Shown: piece by piece, positions 1 through 6,271 of the stretch
Position numbering within the stretch: position 1 is the stretch's first letter
How the letters are laid out: every line of letters begins with the position of its first letter
Source: Oscillospiraceae bacterium
GTDB lineage: Bacteria > Bacillota > Clostridia > Oscillospirales > Oscillospiraceae
Direction of reading: 5' to 3'
DNA: 32,531 nt
NCBI GenBank assembly: GCA_017427645.1
Contig: JAFRSI010000050.1
Coordinates: 1 to 32,531 of the forward strand
Notes under the pieces: generated by a model
The model's database searches: none
Told to the model about the DNA's origin: nothing
Seen by the model: only the letters and a program-made list of their open reading frames with translations
Position numbers and translations under genes: made by a program

Positions 1-38
1 CCTCTGCTGAAAAAACGGTCAAAAAAAGAGCCCGCCGG

Positions 39-70
39 CCGGGGCACCCTCCGCAAGGAAGGTGCCCCGG
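39..70. repeat. GNRA-loop hairpin repeat, left copy
   Basis: A 10-bp stem (39-48 with 61-70), one C-A mismatch and three further pairs close a GCAA tetraloop. A closely related hairpin with the same CTCCGCAAGGAAGG core lies at 32321-32350. Both are preceded by AAAAAAAGAG about 10 bases upstream and followed by about 67 similar bases leading into the palindromic element. It may be a terminator for a gene outside the window, but the copy on the other side makes a dispersed repeat more likely. Confidence 0.6.
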
Positions 71-138
71 CGACTTTGTTTTGGCTGGTACATTGGCTGA
101 TTGACTGCCTCAAAAAGAAACTGCAAACGATAAAGAGC

Positions 139-361
139 CCTGTCATTCCGAGGAACCAGTGCGCACACTGGTGACGTGGGAATCCGTTCTCCACCTCATC
201 CGACCTCGCTTCGCTCGGCCACCTTCCCCTCGAAGGGGCAGGCTTGATAGATGCATCATCCACAGGCTTCCCCTTGAGGGGAAGCTGTCAGACGTAAGGC
301 TGACTGATGAGGTATCAAAAGATACGGATTGCCGCGTCGCTTCGCTCCTCGCAATGACAGG
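139..361. repeat. Palindromic dispersed element, interrupted copy
   Basis: The ends are CCTGTCATTCCGAGGA at 139 and its near reverse complement TCCTCGCAATGACAGG ending at 361. The arms contain the GAGGAGCGAAGCGACG and GTGACGTGGGAATCCG motifs typical of a short imperfect palindrome dispersed in many gut Clostridia. Compared with the 114-bp copy at 32418-32531 this copy is in opposite orientation and is enlarged by the nested element at 194-312. It carries no coding capacity. It resembles a MITE or REP-like repeat, but no family is claimed. Confidence 0.75.
194..312. repeat. Second palindromic element nested in the first
   Basis: This 119-bp unit starts with CCTCATCCGACC and ends with TGACTGATGAGG. 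It carries the internal inverted CTTCCCCT / AGGGGAAG arms at 225-293. Its end motif (CCTCATC / GATGAGG) differs from that of the surrounding element, so it is a separate repeat type inserted near the centre of the other. I recall similar CCTCATC-type repeats from Oscillospiraceae genomes, but copy number cannot be shown from one window. Confidence 0.65.
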
Positions 362-446
362 GCAAAAAGTAGGGGATCATCTATTGTACGCTGGATTTGG
401 GGGGGCAAAATCCGATGCTCGTTCTGACTGTGGACAAAAAGCACTC

Positions 447-1175
447 TTACAAGTACTGCTCTACAACAAGAATCTCTCCCGTAGATTCGTCTCGAAAGCG
501 CCAACGCCTTAAATCGCCCTCACTTTTGCCCTTTCCAATGTAAGTTGTCGGTCGGCCGTCTTTTCCGAGCGGCCATTCAGAACTCTGCGCCCAGCAAGGA
601 TACCCTTTCTCACTTTTAAACTCTTCCCGAATCCTCGCCTTTATCTCCTTTTTCCGCTCATTCTTTTTCATACTTTCAGGAAATAGTGGGAGTATATTTT
701 TTTGAATATATTTCTCCGCCTCGCCGCCAGAAAGGTATTCCGGGATAACTTCCAGCGCAAATCCATATGCAAGAAGGTAGCGGTCGGACCACGGAATGCT
801 TTGATCAATCTGAAAAAATATCGAGTATACGCCGCTGTAAAACGCAGAGGCACCTGCGGCTGTCTCAACATCATGAGTGGTCATTCTCCACTCATAGGTC
901 AGGAAAGTATGAACAGAATCAAATTCATGGTTTCCATAGATAAGTCCCGGAGATGTTTCAGGAGACAGGAGATATTCAATCTGGCCGGTGCTCTCGAACT
1001 CACGACCTGCAACTGTGCAGCGGTATTTTTTCAGCGGACGACCGGTGGCCTTAATTTCGTCGATTACAGATTGCAGAAACTGTTCAATTGACGGATCATT
1101 GTCATAAATTGATCGAAATGAAACGATGTCAAGATTACCGAGCAAAAAATCCCGGATGGTATTTTGAATATCCAT
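447..1175 (-). CDS. Hypothetical protein, 242 aa, AT-rich orphan
   Basis: I do not recognise a family. The protein looks soluble, with no signal peptide or membrane segment. It has a charged stretch near residues 165-185 and a C-terminal tail containing WPLGKDGRPTTYIGKGK and ESTGEILVVEQYL, which looks like a small beta-rich end domain of the kind seen in immunity-like or unclassified proteins; that reading is weak. The ATG at 1175 is chosen because AGGGGGG lies nine bases upstream; a TTG 48 bases further up lacks a site. It has its own promoter (1244-1272). The gene is clearly richer in A+T than its neighbours and lies directly beside the repeat zone, so horizontal acquisition is plausible. 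Confidence 0.65.
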   Translation of the reverse strand: MDIQNTIRDFLLGNLDIVSFRSIYDNDPSIEQFLQSVIDEIKATGRPLKKYRCTVAGREFESTGQIEYLLSPETSPGLIYGNHEFDSVHTFLTYEWRMTTHDVETAAGASAFYSGVYSIFFQIDQSIPWSDRYLLAYGFALEVIPEYLSGGEAEKYIQKNILPLFPESMKKNERKKEIKARIREEFKSEKGYPCWAQSSEWPLGKDGRPTTYIGKGKSEGDLRRWRFRDESTGEILVVEQYL

Positions 1176-1243
1176 ATAGCCGTTCCCCCCTGACTCTACC
1201 AGTTCAAGCAAAAGCATCGACAACTCGACTGCTACTATATAAC

Positions 1244-1272
1244 AGGATATCGTTCGTTTTATGGAAAGTCAA
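1244..1272 (-). promoter_or_regulatory. Sigma-A promoter of the 242-aa gene
   Basis: The minus strand reads TTGACT (1267-1272), 17 bases, TATCCT (1244-1249). The predicted start lies about 60 bases upstream of the chosen ATG. Confidence 0.65.
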
Positions 1273-1295
1273 GATGGCCCCGCTTCAACTTCGAA

Positions 1296-1342
1296 TATAA
1301 AATACCCGGAGGAGGCACTTCCTTACGAAGCGTCTCCCCCGG
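1296..1342 (-). terminator. Terminator of the rarA-Dabb operon
   Basis: Imperfect hairpin with CCGG/CCGG ends (1306-1309 with 1339-1342) and an inner CTTC/GAAG stem. On the minus strand it is followed by a GTATTTTATATT tract. It lies 22 bases after the stop codon of the Dabb gene. Confidence 0.55.
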
Positions 1343-1363
1343 CGGGCTCTTTCGCTTACAATT

Positions 1364-1651
1364 TCAGGGTTCAAAGTCGAAGATGGCCTTTTTCTCCAGC
1401 AGGGGACCGAATTCCCGCTTCCAGGTATGGTGCATCTCAGAGACGTCGTATGCGGGCAGGGCCTCCGCGTCCATATCCAGCACGATCAAGACGTCGCAGC
1501 GGTTATCCCGGGCGACGCAGTTGGGATAGACCGATGCGCCGCGGACGCCGGGGATCTCCCCCGCCGCGGAAAAAATCTCCCGGATCCGGGGCAGCAGCGC
1601 CTCCTTGTCCGCCACCTGCGGACCGTATTTGGCCAGGATACAGTGTTTCAT
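1364..1651 (-). CDS. Dabb-type (stress-responsive A/B barrel) protein
   Basis: A 95-residue single-domain protein resembling the Dabb / dimeric alpha-beta barrel fold: an N-terminal MKHCILAKYG strand, a central VYPNC segment, DVLIVLDMD and a C-terminal HHTWKREFG helix. Members of this fold form small dimers; no reaction can be assigned. The start has GGAGGAG nine bases upstream, and that site overlaps the stop codon of the 33-aa peptide before it. It is the last gene of rarA-DUF951-33 aa-Dabb and is followed by a terminator. The fold is a confident guess, the role is unknown. Confidence 0.75.
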   Translation of the reverse strand: MKHCILAKYGPQVADKEALLPRIREIFSAAGEIPGVRGASVYPNCVARDNRCDVLIVLDMDAEALPAYDVSEMHHTWKREFGPLLEKKAIFDFEP

Positions 1652-1664
1652 CGTTTTCTCCTCC

Positions 1665-1766
1665 TCAGTGCAGCAGATAGGGGACGATCAGGCCGGCCAG
1701 CATCACCAGCGCCATCAGAAAGGCCAGCCCCATGATGAGATAGCGGGCCCAGTTTTTGCGTTTCAT
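1665..1766 (-). CDS. Small single-pass membrane peptide, 33 aa
   Basis: A short gene between DUF951 and the Dabb gene. Translation gives a basic head (MKRKNWAR) followed by one hydrophobic span of about 22 residues rich in L, M, A and V, ending YLLH. The ATG overlaps the DUF951 stop codon in an ATGA arrangement, and GAGGAG sits upstream, so translation is probably coupled. Size and topology suggest an inner-membrane micropeptide. Its function is unknown and I know of no family name for it. Confidence 0.65.
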   Translation of the reverse strand: MKRKNWARYLIMGLAFLMALVMLAGLIVPYLLH

Positions 1767-1954
1767 TGCGTCTCCTCCTCTCTGATCACCCGGCGGATGG
1801 CCTTCTCTACCTTGCGGCGGGGCGCCATCACCTCATGTCCGCAGCCCTGGCAGCGCAGCTTGATATCCATGCCCACGCGCAGCACCTCCCAGGTCTTGCT
1901 GCCGCAGGGGTGCTGCCGCTTGAGCTCCACTTTGTCATGCAGTTGCAGATCCAA
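1763..1954 (-). CDS. DUF951 family protein
   Basis: A 63-residue protein matching DUF951 (PF06107) in length and pattern: MDLQLHDKVELKRQHPCG, then RVGMDIKLRCQGCG, then a basic tail. The HPCG and CQGCG cysteines suggest a small metal-binding or beta-barrel domain; the family role is not known. The start codon is TTG at 1954, preceded by GAGGAGG at seven bases, and no ATG alternative fits. It lies 12 bases after rarA and overlaps the next peptide by four bases. Confidence 0.85.
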   Translation of the reverse strand: MDLQLHDKVELKRQHPCGSKTWEVLRVGMDIKLRCQGCGHEVMAPRRKVEKAIRRVIREEETQ

Positions 1955-1966
1955 GTCGCCGCCTCC

Positions 1967-3229
1967 TCACTCCTGGCCGCGGATCAGGTCCCAATATCGC
2001 TTGGCGGCCTGTTCGGTCTTGTTGTCGCCGTATTCATAATAGTGCTTCTCCCCCAGCTCCTCCGGCAGATATCGCTGACTGACGTAGTGATTGGGGTAGT
2101 TGTGGGGGTACTTGTACTTTGCCGCCGGACCGCTGCCGGCGCTGTCGGCATGGACGTTCTGCAGGTGCCGGGGGATAATGCCCATGGCGCCCCGCTGGAT
2201 ATCCGTCATGGCCTCGATGATGGCGGAGCTGGCGGAGTTGGACTTGGGCGCCGTGGCCAGCAGCACGGCCGCCTCGGCCAGGGGCAGCCGCGCCTCCGGC
2301 AGGCCCAACTGCACCGCCGCGTCCACACAGGCCTTGGTGACCACCATGGCCTGGGGATAGGCCAGGCCGATATCCTCCGCCGCGATCACCAGCAGCCGCC
2401 GGCACGGGGACAGAAGATCGCCGGCCGTCAGAAGGCGGCCCAGATAATAGAGCGCCGCATCCGGATCCGAACCGCGGATGGACTTCTGCAGGGCGGAGAG
2501 CAGATCGTAGTGGTCGTCCCCCTCCCTGTCGTACCGCATGGCACTGCGCTGCGACAATTGTAAAGCGTCCTCACTTGTCACGTGCAGCACGCCGTCCACC
2601 GGCCTGGCAGACTGGTAAAGCAGCTCCACGGCGTTGATAGCCTTGCGCACATCGCCGCCGCAGGCGGCGGCAATGGTGTTCGGCACAGTGTCCTCCCAGG
2701 TAAAGGGCAGACTGCTGCGCCCGCTGACGATCCCCAGAGCGCGCTCCACGGCGGGCAGCGTCTCCTCCGCCGACAGGGGCTTGAACTCGAAAACCGTGCT
2801 GCGGGAGAGCAGCGCGTTGTAAATGTAGAAATAGGGATTCTCCGTGGTGGAGGCGATCAGGGTGATCTTCCCGTTCTCCATGAATTCCAGCAGGCTTTGC
2901 TGCTGCTTTTTGTTGAAATACTGGATCTCATCCAGATAGAGCAGCACGCCGTTGGGCGCCAGCATGGTGTCCACGTCGGCAATGATGTTCTTCACGTCCT
3001 GCAGGGAGGCTGTGGTGGCGTTCAGATGGTAGAGAGCTTTCTCCGTCCGCTTGGCGATAATGTTGGCGATGGTGGTCTTTCCCGTACCGGAGGGACCGTA
3101 GAATATCAAGTTGGCAGATGTGCCGCTCTCAATCAGGCGGCGCAGCAGGGCGCCCTCTCCCAGCAGATGCTTCTGACCTGCCACCTCATCCAGCGTCTGG
3201 GGCCGGATCTCGTCAGCCAGGGGCTTCAT
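1967..3229 (-). CDS. rarA: Replication-associated recombination protein A (AAA+ ATPase)
   Basis: RarA/MgsA is a clamp-loader-like AAA+ ATPase that acts at stalled replication forks. In the 420-aa protein the Walker A motif GPSGTGKT is at residues 45-52 and the Walker B LYLDE ends near residue 101. STTENPYF carries sensor-1, and the C-terminal tetramerisation region contains GDVRKAINAVELL and PHNYPNHYV, all typical of the family. The ATG at 3229 is chosen because AAAGGAGG lies seven bases upstream; an in-frame start 21 bases earlier would place that site inside the gene. It heads an operon with DUF951, the 33-aa peptide and the Dabb gene, and has a promoter that overlaps that of nth. Confidence 0.95.
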   Translation of the reverse strand: MKPLADEIRPQTLDEVAGQKHLLGEGALLRRLIESGTSANLIFYGPSGTGKTTIANIIAKRTEKALYHLNATTASLQDVKNIIADVDTMLAPNGVLLYLDEIQYFNKKQQQSLLEFMENGKITLIASTTENPYFYIYNALLSRSTVFEFKPLSAEETLPAVERALGIVSGRSSLPFTWEDTVPNTIAAACGGDVRKAINAVELLYQSARPVDGVLHVTSEDALQLSQRSAMRYDREGDDHYDLLSALQKSIRGSDPDAALYYLGRLLTAGDLLSPCRRLLVIAAEDIGLAYPQAMVVTKACVDAAVQLGLPEARLPLAEAAVLLATAPKSNSASSAIIEAMTDIQRGAMGIIPRHLQNVHADSAGSGPAAKYKYPHNYPNHYVSQRYLPEELGEKHYYEYGDNKTEQAAKRYWDLIRGQE

Positions 3230-3259
3230 CGCGCCACCTCCTTTGCTCATAATAGCAGA

Positions 3260-3288
3260 ATTATATCACGGTTTGCTTTTTTCTGCAA
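3260..3288 (-). promoter_or_regulatory. Sigma-A promoter of rarA
   Basis: The minus strand reads TTGCAG (3283-3288), 17 bases, TATAAT (3260-3265). It overlaps the nth promoter by 16 bases. Confidence 0.75.
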
Positions 3289-3301
3289 CCGCTGATATAA
3301 T
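3273..3301 (+). promoter_or_regulatory. Sigma-A promoter of nth
   Basis: TTGCTT (3273-3278), 17 bases, TATAAT (3296-3301). The predicted transcription start is only about a dozen bases before the start codon, so the leader is little more than the GAGGTGA ribosome binding site. Confidence 0.75.
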
Positions 3302-3320
3302 AGCCGTGAGGTGATGTCAA

Positions 3321-3953
3321 ATGAAGTCGAAAGCCGATACCGCCGCCATCATTGATCGGCTGAAGGGGCAATATCCCGACGCCGTGTGCTCTCTGGACTA
3401 TGAGAAGGACTATGAGCTGCTGATCTCCGTGCGTCTGTCCGCCCAGTGCACCGACGAGCGGGTGAATCAGGTCACTCCTGCGCTCTTCGCCCGCTATCCC
3501 AGCCTGCAGGCCTTTGCCGGGGCAGACGTGGACGAAGTGGGCCGGTACGTCCATTCCTGCGGCTTCTGGCGGGCCAAGGCCCGGGATATCGTAGCCAGCG
3601 CCCAGCAGCTTTTGGAGCGCTTCAACGGGCGCGTACCGGACAATATGGCGGATCTGCTGTCCCTGCCCGGTGTGGGCCGCAAAACGGCCAACCTGCTGCT
3701 GGGCGACATCTATGGGCAGGAGGGATACGTCTGCGACACCCACTGCATCCGCATCACCGGCCGACTTGGCCTCACCGACGGCAGCAGGGACCCACTGAAG
3801 GTAGAGCAGCAGCTGCGGCAGTGCATCCCTCCGGAGGAGTCCAACAACTTCTGCCACCGGATGGTGCTCTTTGGGCGGGAGACCTGTACCGCCCGCAGTC
3901 CCCGCTGCGGCCAGTGCCCTCTTCGGGACCTGTGCGACCATCCGGAGGAGTGA
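3321..3953 (+). CDS. nth: Endonuclease III (DNA glycosylase / AP lyase)
   Basis: Removes oxidised pyrimidines and nicks the abasic site in base-excision repair. The 210-aa protein has the helix-hairpin-helix LPGVGRKTAN with the catalytic lysine, followed by CDTHC with the catalytic aspartate. The C-terminal [4Fe-4S] cluster motif is complete with spacing C-x6-C-x2-C-x5-C (CTARSPRCGQCPLRDLC). Length is normal. It is monocistronic: own promoter upstream and a strong terminator 12 bases after the stop codon. The divergent rarA also acts in genome maintenance. Confidence 0.95.
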   Translation: MKSKADTAAIIDRLKGQYPDAVCSLDYEKDYELLISVRLSAQCTDERVNQVTPALFARYPSLQAFAGADVDEVGRYVHSCGFWRAKARDIVASAQQLLERFNGRVPDNMADLLSLPGVGRKTANLLLGDIYGQEGYVCDTHCIRITGRLGLTDGSRDPLKVEQQLRQCIPPEESNNFCHRMVLFGRETCTARSPRCGQCPLRDLCDHPEE

Positions 3954-3964
3954 CGTCGATTGTC

Positions 3965-3999
3965 CGTGCCCGCCCGAAAAGGCGGGCACGTTTCTTTTT
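3965..3999 (+). terminator. Intrinsic terminator of nth
   Basis: A 10-bp GC-rich stem (3965-3974 with 3981-3990) closes a CGAAAA loop and is followed by TTTCTTTTT. Confidence 0.9.
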
Positions 4000-4006
4000 C
4001 CCGCCT

Positions 4007-4014
4007 CATATACT
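4007..4014 (+). promoter_or_regulatory. Candidate sigma-E-type -10 box of the small-protein operon
   Basis: CATATACT differs at one position from the mother-cell sigma-E -10 consensus CATACAnT as known from Bacillus. It lies 36 bases before the first ATG. The sequence 14 bases upstream (GCACGTT) is a partial match to the -35. The same CTCATATACT string lies 39 bases before the M23 gene at 32239. No sigma-A promoter is seen between the nth terminator and this operon. Confidence 0.35.
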
Positions 4015-4042
4015 GCCATGAGAAACGACGAGGAGGGTCATC

Positions 4043-4294
4043 ATGGAACTTCAGGAACTGGCAGAGCGGCTGCGCCGGGACCCGTCGGCAGTGCGGGCCG
4101 TGATGGAATCGCCGGACGGACGTGCGCTGCTGCGGGCCCTGCAGGGAAACGACGGCGGCGCCAAGCTGGACCGGGCCGCCGCCCAGGCTGCCGGCGGAAA
4201 CACCGCACAGATGACGCAGATGTTGAAAAGCATCCTGTCGGCGCCTGGCGGCGCGCAGCTGCTGGGCCGTATCGCCCGACAACTGCAGAAGTAG
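4043..4294 (+). CDS. Hypothetical protein, 83 aa, first gene of a small-protein operon
   Basis: Not recognised. The sequence is helical and charged, starting MELQELAERLRRDP, with an Ala/Gly/Gln-rich middle and the end GGAQLLGRIARQLQK. It has no signal peptide or membrane span. GAGGAGGG lies 6 bases before the ATG. The gene is followed after 17 bases by a GTG-started gene in the same operon, whose N-terminus (SDPDSMAQVVQMAQQL) has a similar residue pattern (DPxxxxxVxxMxxxx), hinting that the two are distantly related helical proteins. A sporulation role is possible from the upstream -10 box but not shown. Confidence 0.65.
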   Translation: MELQELAERLRRDPSAVRAVMESPDGRALLRALQGNDGGAKLDRAAAQAAGGNTAQMTQMLKSILSAPGGAQLLGRIARQLQK

Positions 4295-4311
4295 GAAAGG
4301 AGTGTGGCCCC

Positions 4312-4653
4312 GTGGCCGATCTGGAGGATAAGCTGAACGCTCTGCTGTCCGATCCCGACAGCATGGCCCAGGTGGTACAGATGGCACAGCAGCTCTCCGC
4401 CGCCATGGGGTCAGACGCCCCCTCTTCTCCGCCGCCGGAAACTGACGGGGCTGAAGCCCAGCTGCTGCGGCAGCTCCTGCCTCTGGTCCGGGAATACAAA
4501 AACACCGACAGCCGGACCATGCAGCTTCTGATGGCCCTGCGTCCCTTCCTCAGGCCGGAAAAGCAGGAAAAGGTGACCCGCGCCGCCCAGCTCTCCCACA
4601 TGATCCACGTGGGAAAGCGGTTCCTGCTGGGGCGGGAGGGCGGCTATGTATAA
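4312..4653 (+). CDS. Hypothetical protein, 113 aa
   Basis: Not recognised as a named family. The start is GTG at 4312 with AAAGGAG nine bases upstream. The N-terminal third (ADLEDKLNALLSDPD) is helical, followed by a Ser/Pro-rich linker near residues 35-48. The C-terminal half has LLPLVREYKNTD and LLMALRPFLRPEKQEKV, with a basic RRxK-like end. I recall similar two-part small proteins from sporulating Oscillospiraceae, but cannot prove it here. The stop codon overlaps the next ATG by eight bases, so translation is likely coupled. Confidence 0.65.
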   Translation: MADLEDKLNALLSDPDSMAQVVQMAQQLSAAMGSDAPSSPPPETDGAEAQLLRQLLPLVREYKNTDSRTMQLLMALRPFLRPEKQEKVTRAAQLSHMIHVGKRFLLGREGGYV

Positions 4654-4921
4654 CCGCTATCTCAGCCGGGACGAAGACGACCGCTACGAGCGCGTCGTGC
4701 CGCCGGAGGCGCCGCCTCCCGGCGGGCCTGCGGATTATCCTCCGCCGCCCCACGCCGGTCCTCCGCCCGATCTACATATGCTGGACCGGCTGCTGGATAA
4801 GCTGCATCTGCGGGATCTGGACAGCAGCGATCTCCTGCTGCTGCTGATCCTGTTTCTGCTCTTCCGGCAGGAGGCCGACGAAGAAGTCCTCATCGCCCTG
4901 GGGCTCCTGCTGATCCTGTAG
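4646..4921 (+). CDS. Proline-rich hypothetical protein, 91 aa
   Basis: Begins MYNRYLSRDEDDRYERV, followed by a segment of repeated Pro (residues 19-47, PPEAPPPGG and PPPPHAGPPP). It ends in a leucine-rich stretch (SSDLLLLLILFLLFRQEADEEVLIALGLLLIL) split by an acidic RQEADEE hinge. The hydrophobic tail could be a short hairpin at a membrane or a packing surface in a coat-like assembly. Proline-rich heads with a short hydrophobic tail are known in spore-associated proteins of related bacteria; this is an analogy only. It overlaps the preceding gene by eight bases. Confidence 0.65.
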   Translation: MYNRYLSRDEDDRYERVVPPEAPPPGGPADYPPPPHAGPPPDLHMLDRLLDKLHLRDLDSSDLLLLLILFLLFRQEADEEVLIALGLLLIL

Positions 4922-4970
4922 CACACCCCCTCTCCCCCGGACATAGACTGTCCCGGAGGGAGGAACGAGG

Positions 4971-5195
4971 ATGGAACAGGGTTCTGTCATGATGCAGGCT
5001 CGCATCCTGCGTGTGCGGCGCGACGATCTGCTGGTGCGGGACTGCCGCACCGGGCAGCAGGTACAGGTCAATACCGACCGCACCCGGCGGTTTCGTCCGG
5101 GGCAACGCGTGATCATACTGTACAGCGGCGCCATGACCCGCAGCAGCCCGCCGCAGATCTACGCCATGGAGATCATGCCGAACGTGAGATGCTGA
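4971..5195 (+). CDS. Hypothetical small beta-rich protein, 74 aa
   Basis: Not recognised. The pattern ARILRVRRDDLLVRDCRTGQ ... RTRRFRPGQRVIILYSGAMT ... PQIYAMEI resembles a small OB-like or SH3-like barrel in which a strand-turn-strand (LLVRDCRTGQQV) precedes a GQRV turn. The ATG at 4971 follows GGGAGGAACGAGG. It is the last gene of the 4043-5195 operon and is followed by a strong bidirectional terminator. It lies 49 bases after the proline-rich gene, the largest gap in the operon. Confidence 0.65.
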   Translation: MEQGSVMMQARILRVRRDDLLVRDCRTGQQVQVNTDRTRRFRPGQRVIILYSGAMTRSSPPQIYAMEIMPNVRC

Positions 5196-5200
5196 AAAAA

Positions 5201-5231
5201 CAGCTCCGCCCGAACCGGGCGGAGCTGCTCT
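5201..5231. terminator. Bidirectional terminator
   Basis: A perfect 12-bp stem CAGCTCCGCCCG / CGGGCGGAGCTG with a three-base loop. CTCTTTTA follows on the plus strand and TTTTTT on the minus strand, so it can end both the 4043-5195 operon and the GGGtGRT gene. Confidence 0.9.
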
Positions 5232-5255
5232 TTTACTTGCTTGGTGCCGTTGAGA

Positions 5256-6254
5256 TTATTTGCAGGCCTCTTCCACGGCAACGGCCACGGCGACGGTAGC
5301 GCCGACCATGGGGTTGTTGCCCATGCCCAGGAAGCCCATCATTTCCACGTGGGCGGGCACGGAGGAGGATCCGGCGAACTGGGCGTCGGAATGCATGCGG
5401 CCCATGGTGTCGGTCATGCCGTAGCTGGCGGGACCGGCGGCCATGTTATCCGGATGCAGCGTGCGGCCGGTGCCGCCGCCGGAGGCCACGGAGAAGTACT
5501 TCTTGCCCTGCTCGATGCACTCCTTCTTGTAGGTGCCGGCCACAGGGTGCTGGAAGCGGGTGGGGTTGGTGGAGTTGCCGGTAATGGACACGTCCACGCC
5601 CTCGCTGTGCATGATGGCCACGCCCTCGCGGACGTCGTCGGCGCCGTAGCAGCGGACGTTGGCGCGCTCGCCCTCGCTGTAGCGGATCTCGCGGACGATC
5701 TTCAGTTCGCCGGTGTAGTAGTCGAACTGGGTCTGCACGTAGGTGAAGCCGTTGATGCGGCTGATGATCTGGGCGGCATCCTTGCCCAGGCCGTTCAGGA
5801 TAACGCGCAGGGGCTCCTTGCGGGCCTTGTTGGCGTTCTTCACGATGCCGATGGCGCCCTCGGCGGCGGCGAAGGACTCGTGGCCGGCCAGGAAGGCGAA
5901 GCACTTGGACTCGTCGCTGAGCAGCATGGCGCCCAGGTTGCCGTGGCCCAGACCCACCTTGCGATCCTCGGCCACAGAGCCGTCGATGCAGAAGGACTGG
6001 AGGCCCACGCCGATGAGCTTGGCGGCCTCGGCGGCGGTCTTCACGCCGGACTTGATGGCGATAGCGGCGCCCACGGTGTAAGCCCAGCAGGCGTTCTCGA
6101 AGCAGATGGGCTGGACGCCCCTGACGATCTCGTAGGGGTCAAAGCCCTTGGCCTTGCAGATCTCGCGGCACTCCTCCACGGAGCCGATGCCGTACTGGGC
6201 GAGGACGCCGTTGATCTTGCCGATTCTTCTCTCGTAGCTTTCAAACAGAGCCAT
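5256..6254 (-). CDS. GGGtGRT protein (function unknown)
   Basis: A 332-aa protein of the family named after its GGGtGRT signature, seen here as GGGTGRT at residues 259-265 within ASGGGTGRTLHPDN. Other conserved-looking stretches are GLGHGNLGAMLLSDESKCFAFLAGHESFAAAEGA (about 101-134, with two His) and ITGNSTNPTRFQHPVAGTY. Glycine- and His-rich motifs suggest nucleotide or metal binding, but no reaction is known. GGGAGGAGG precedes the ATG. It sits 17 bases after the NifU-like scaffold gene; the pairing of these two families is the established context and implies a shared role with the Fe-S scaffold. The shared promoter is at 7012-7040. Confidence 0.9.
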   Translation of the reverse strand: MALFESYERRIGKINGVLAQYGIGSVEECREICKAKGFDPYEIVRGVQPICFENACWAYTVGAAIAIKSGVKTAAEAAKLIGVGLQSFCIDGSVAEDRKVGLGHGNLGAMLLSDESKCFAFLAGHESFAAAEGAIGIVKNANKARKEPLRVILNGLGKDAAQIISRINGFTYVQTQFDYYTGELKIVREIRYSEGERANVRCYGADDVREGVAIMHSEGVDVSITGNSTNPTRFQHPVAGTYKKECIEQGKKYFSVASGGGTGRTLHPDNMAAGPASYGMTDTMGRMHSDAQFAGSSSVPAHVEMMGFLGMGNNPMVGATVAVAVAVEEACK

Positions 6255-6271
6255 GTTTCCGTCCTCCTCCC

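Larger units (their letters stand above)
1..446. other. Non-coding repeat zone at the left edge
   Basis: No credible gene is seen in these 446 bases. The stretch holds a hairpin with a GCAA loop (39-70), a spacer of about 68 bases, a palindromic element (139-361) with a second palindromic element nested in it, and a short tail running to the stop codon of the first gene. Open frames here lie across the palindromes and have low-complexity translations without a ribosome binding site. The block from about 21 onward is similar in order to the block at 32302-32531. Confidence 0.75.

Noticed and set aside
139..361. CRISPR repeat array
   Set aside because: The repeated parts are inverted, not regularly spaced direct repeats, and no cas gene is present.
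159..512. 117-codon open frame across the left repeat zone
   Set aside because: It runs through two palindromic repeats into the end of the 242-aa gene on the other strand and lacks a ribosome site.
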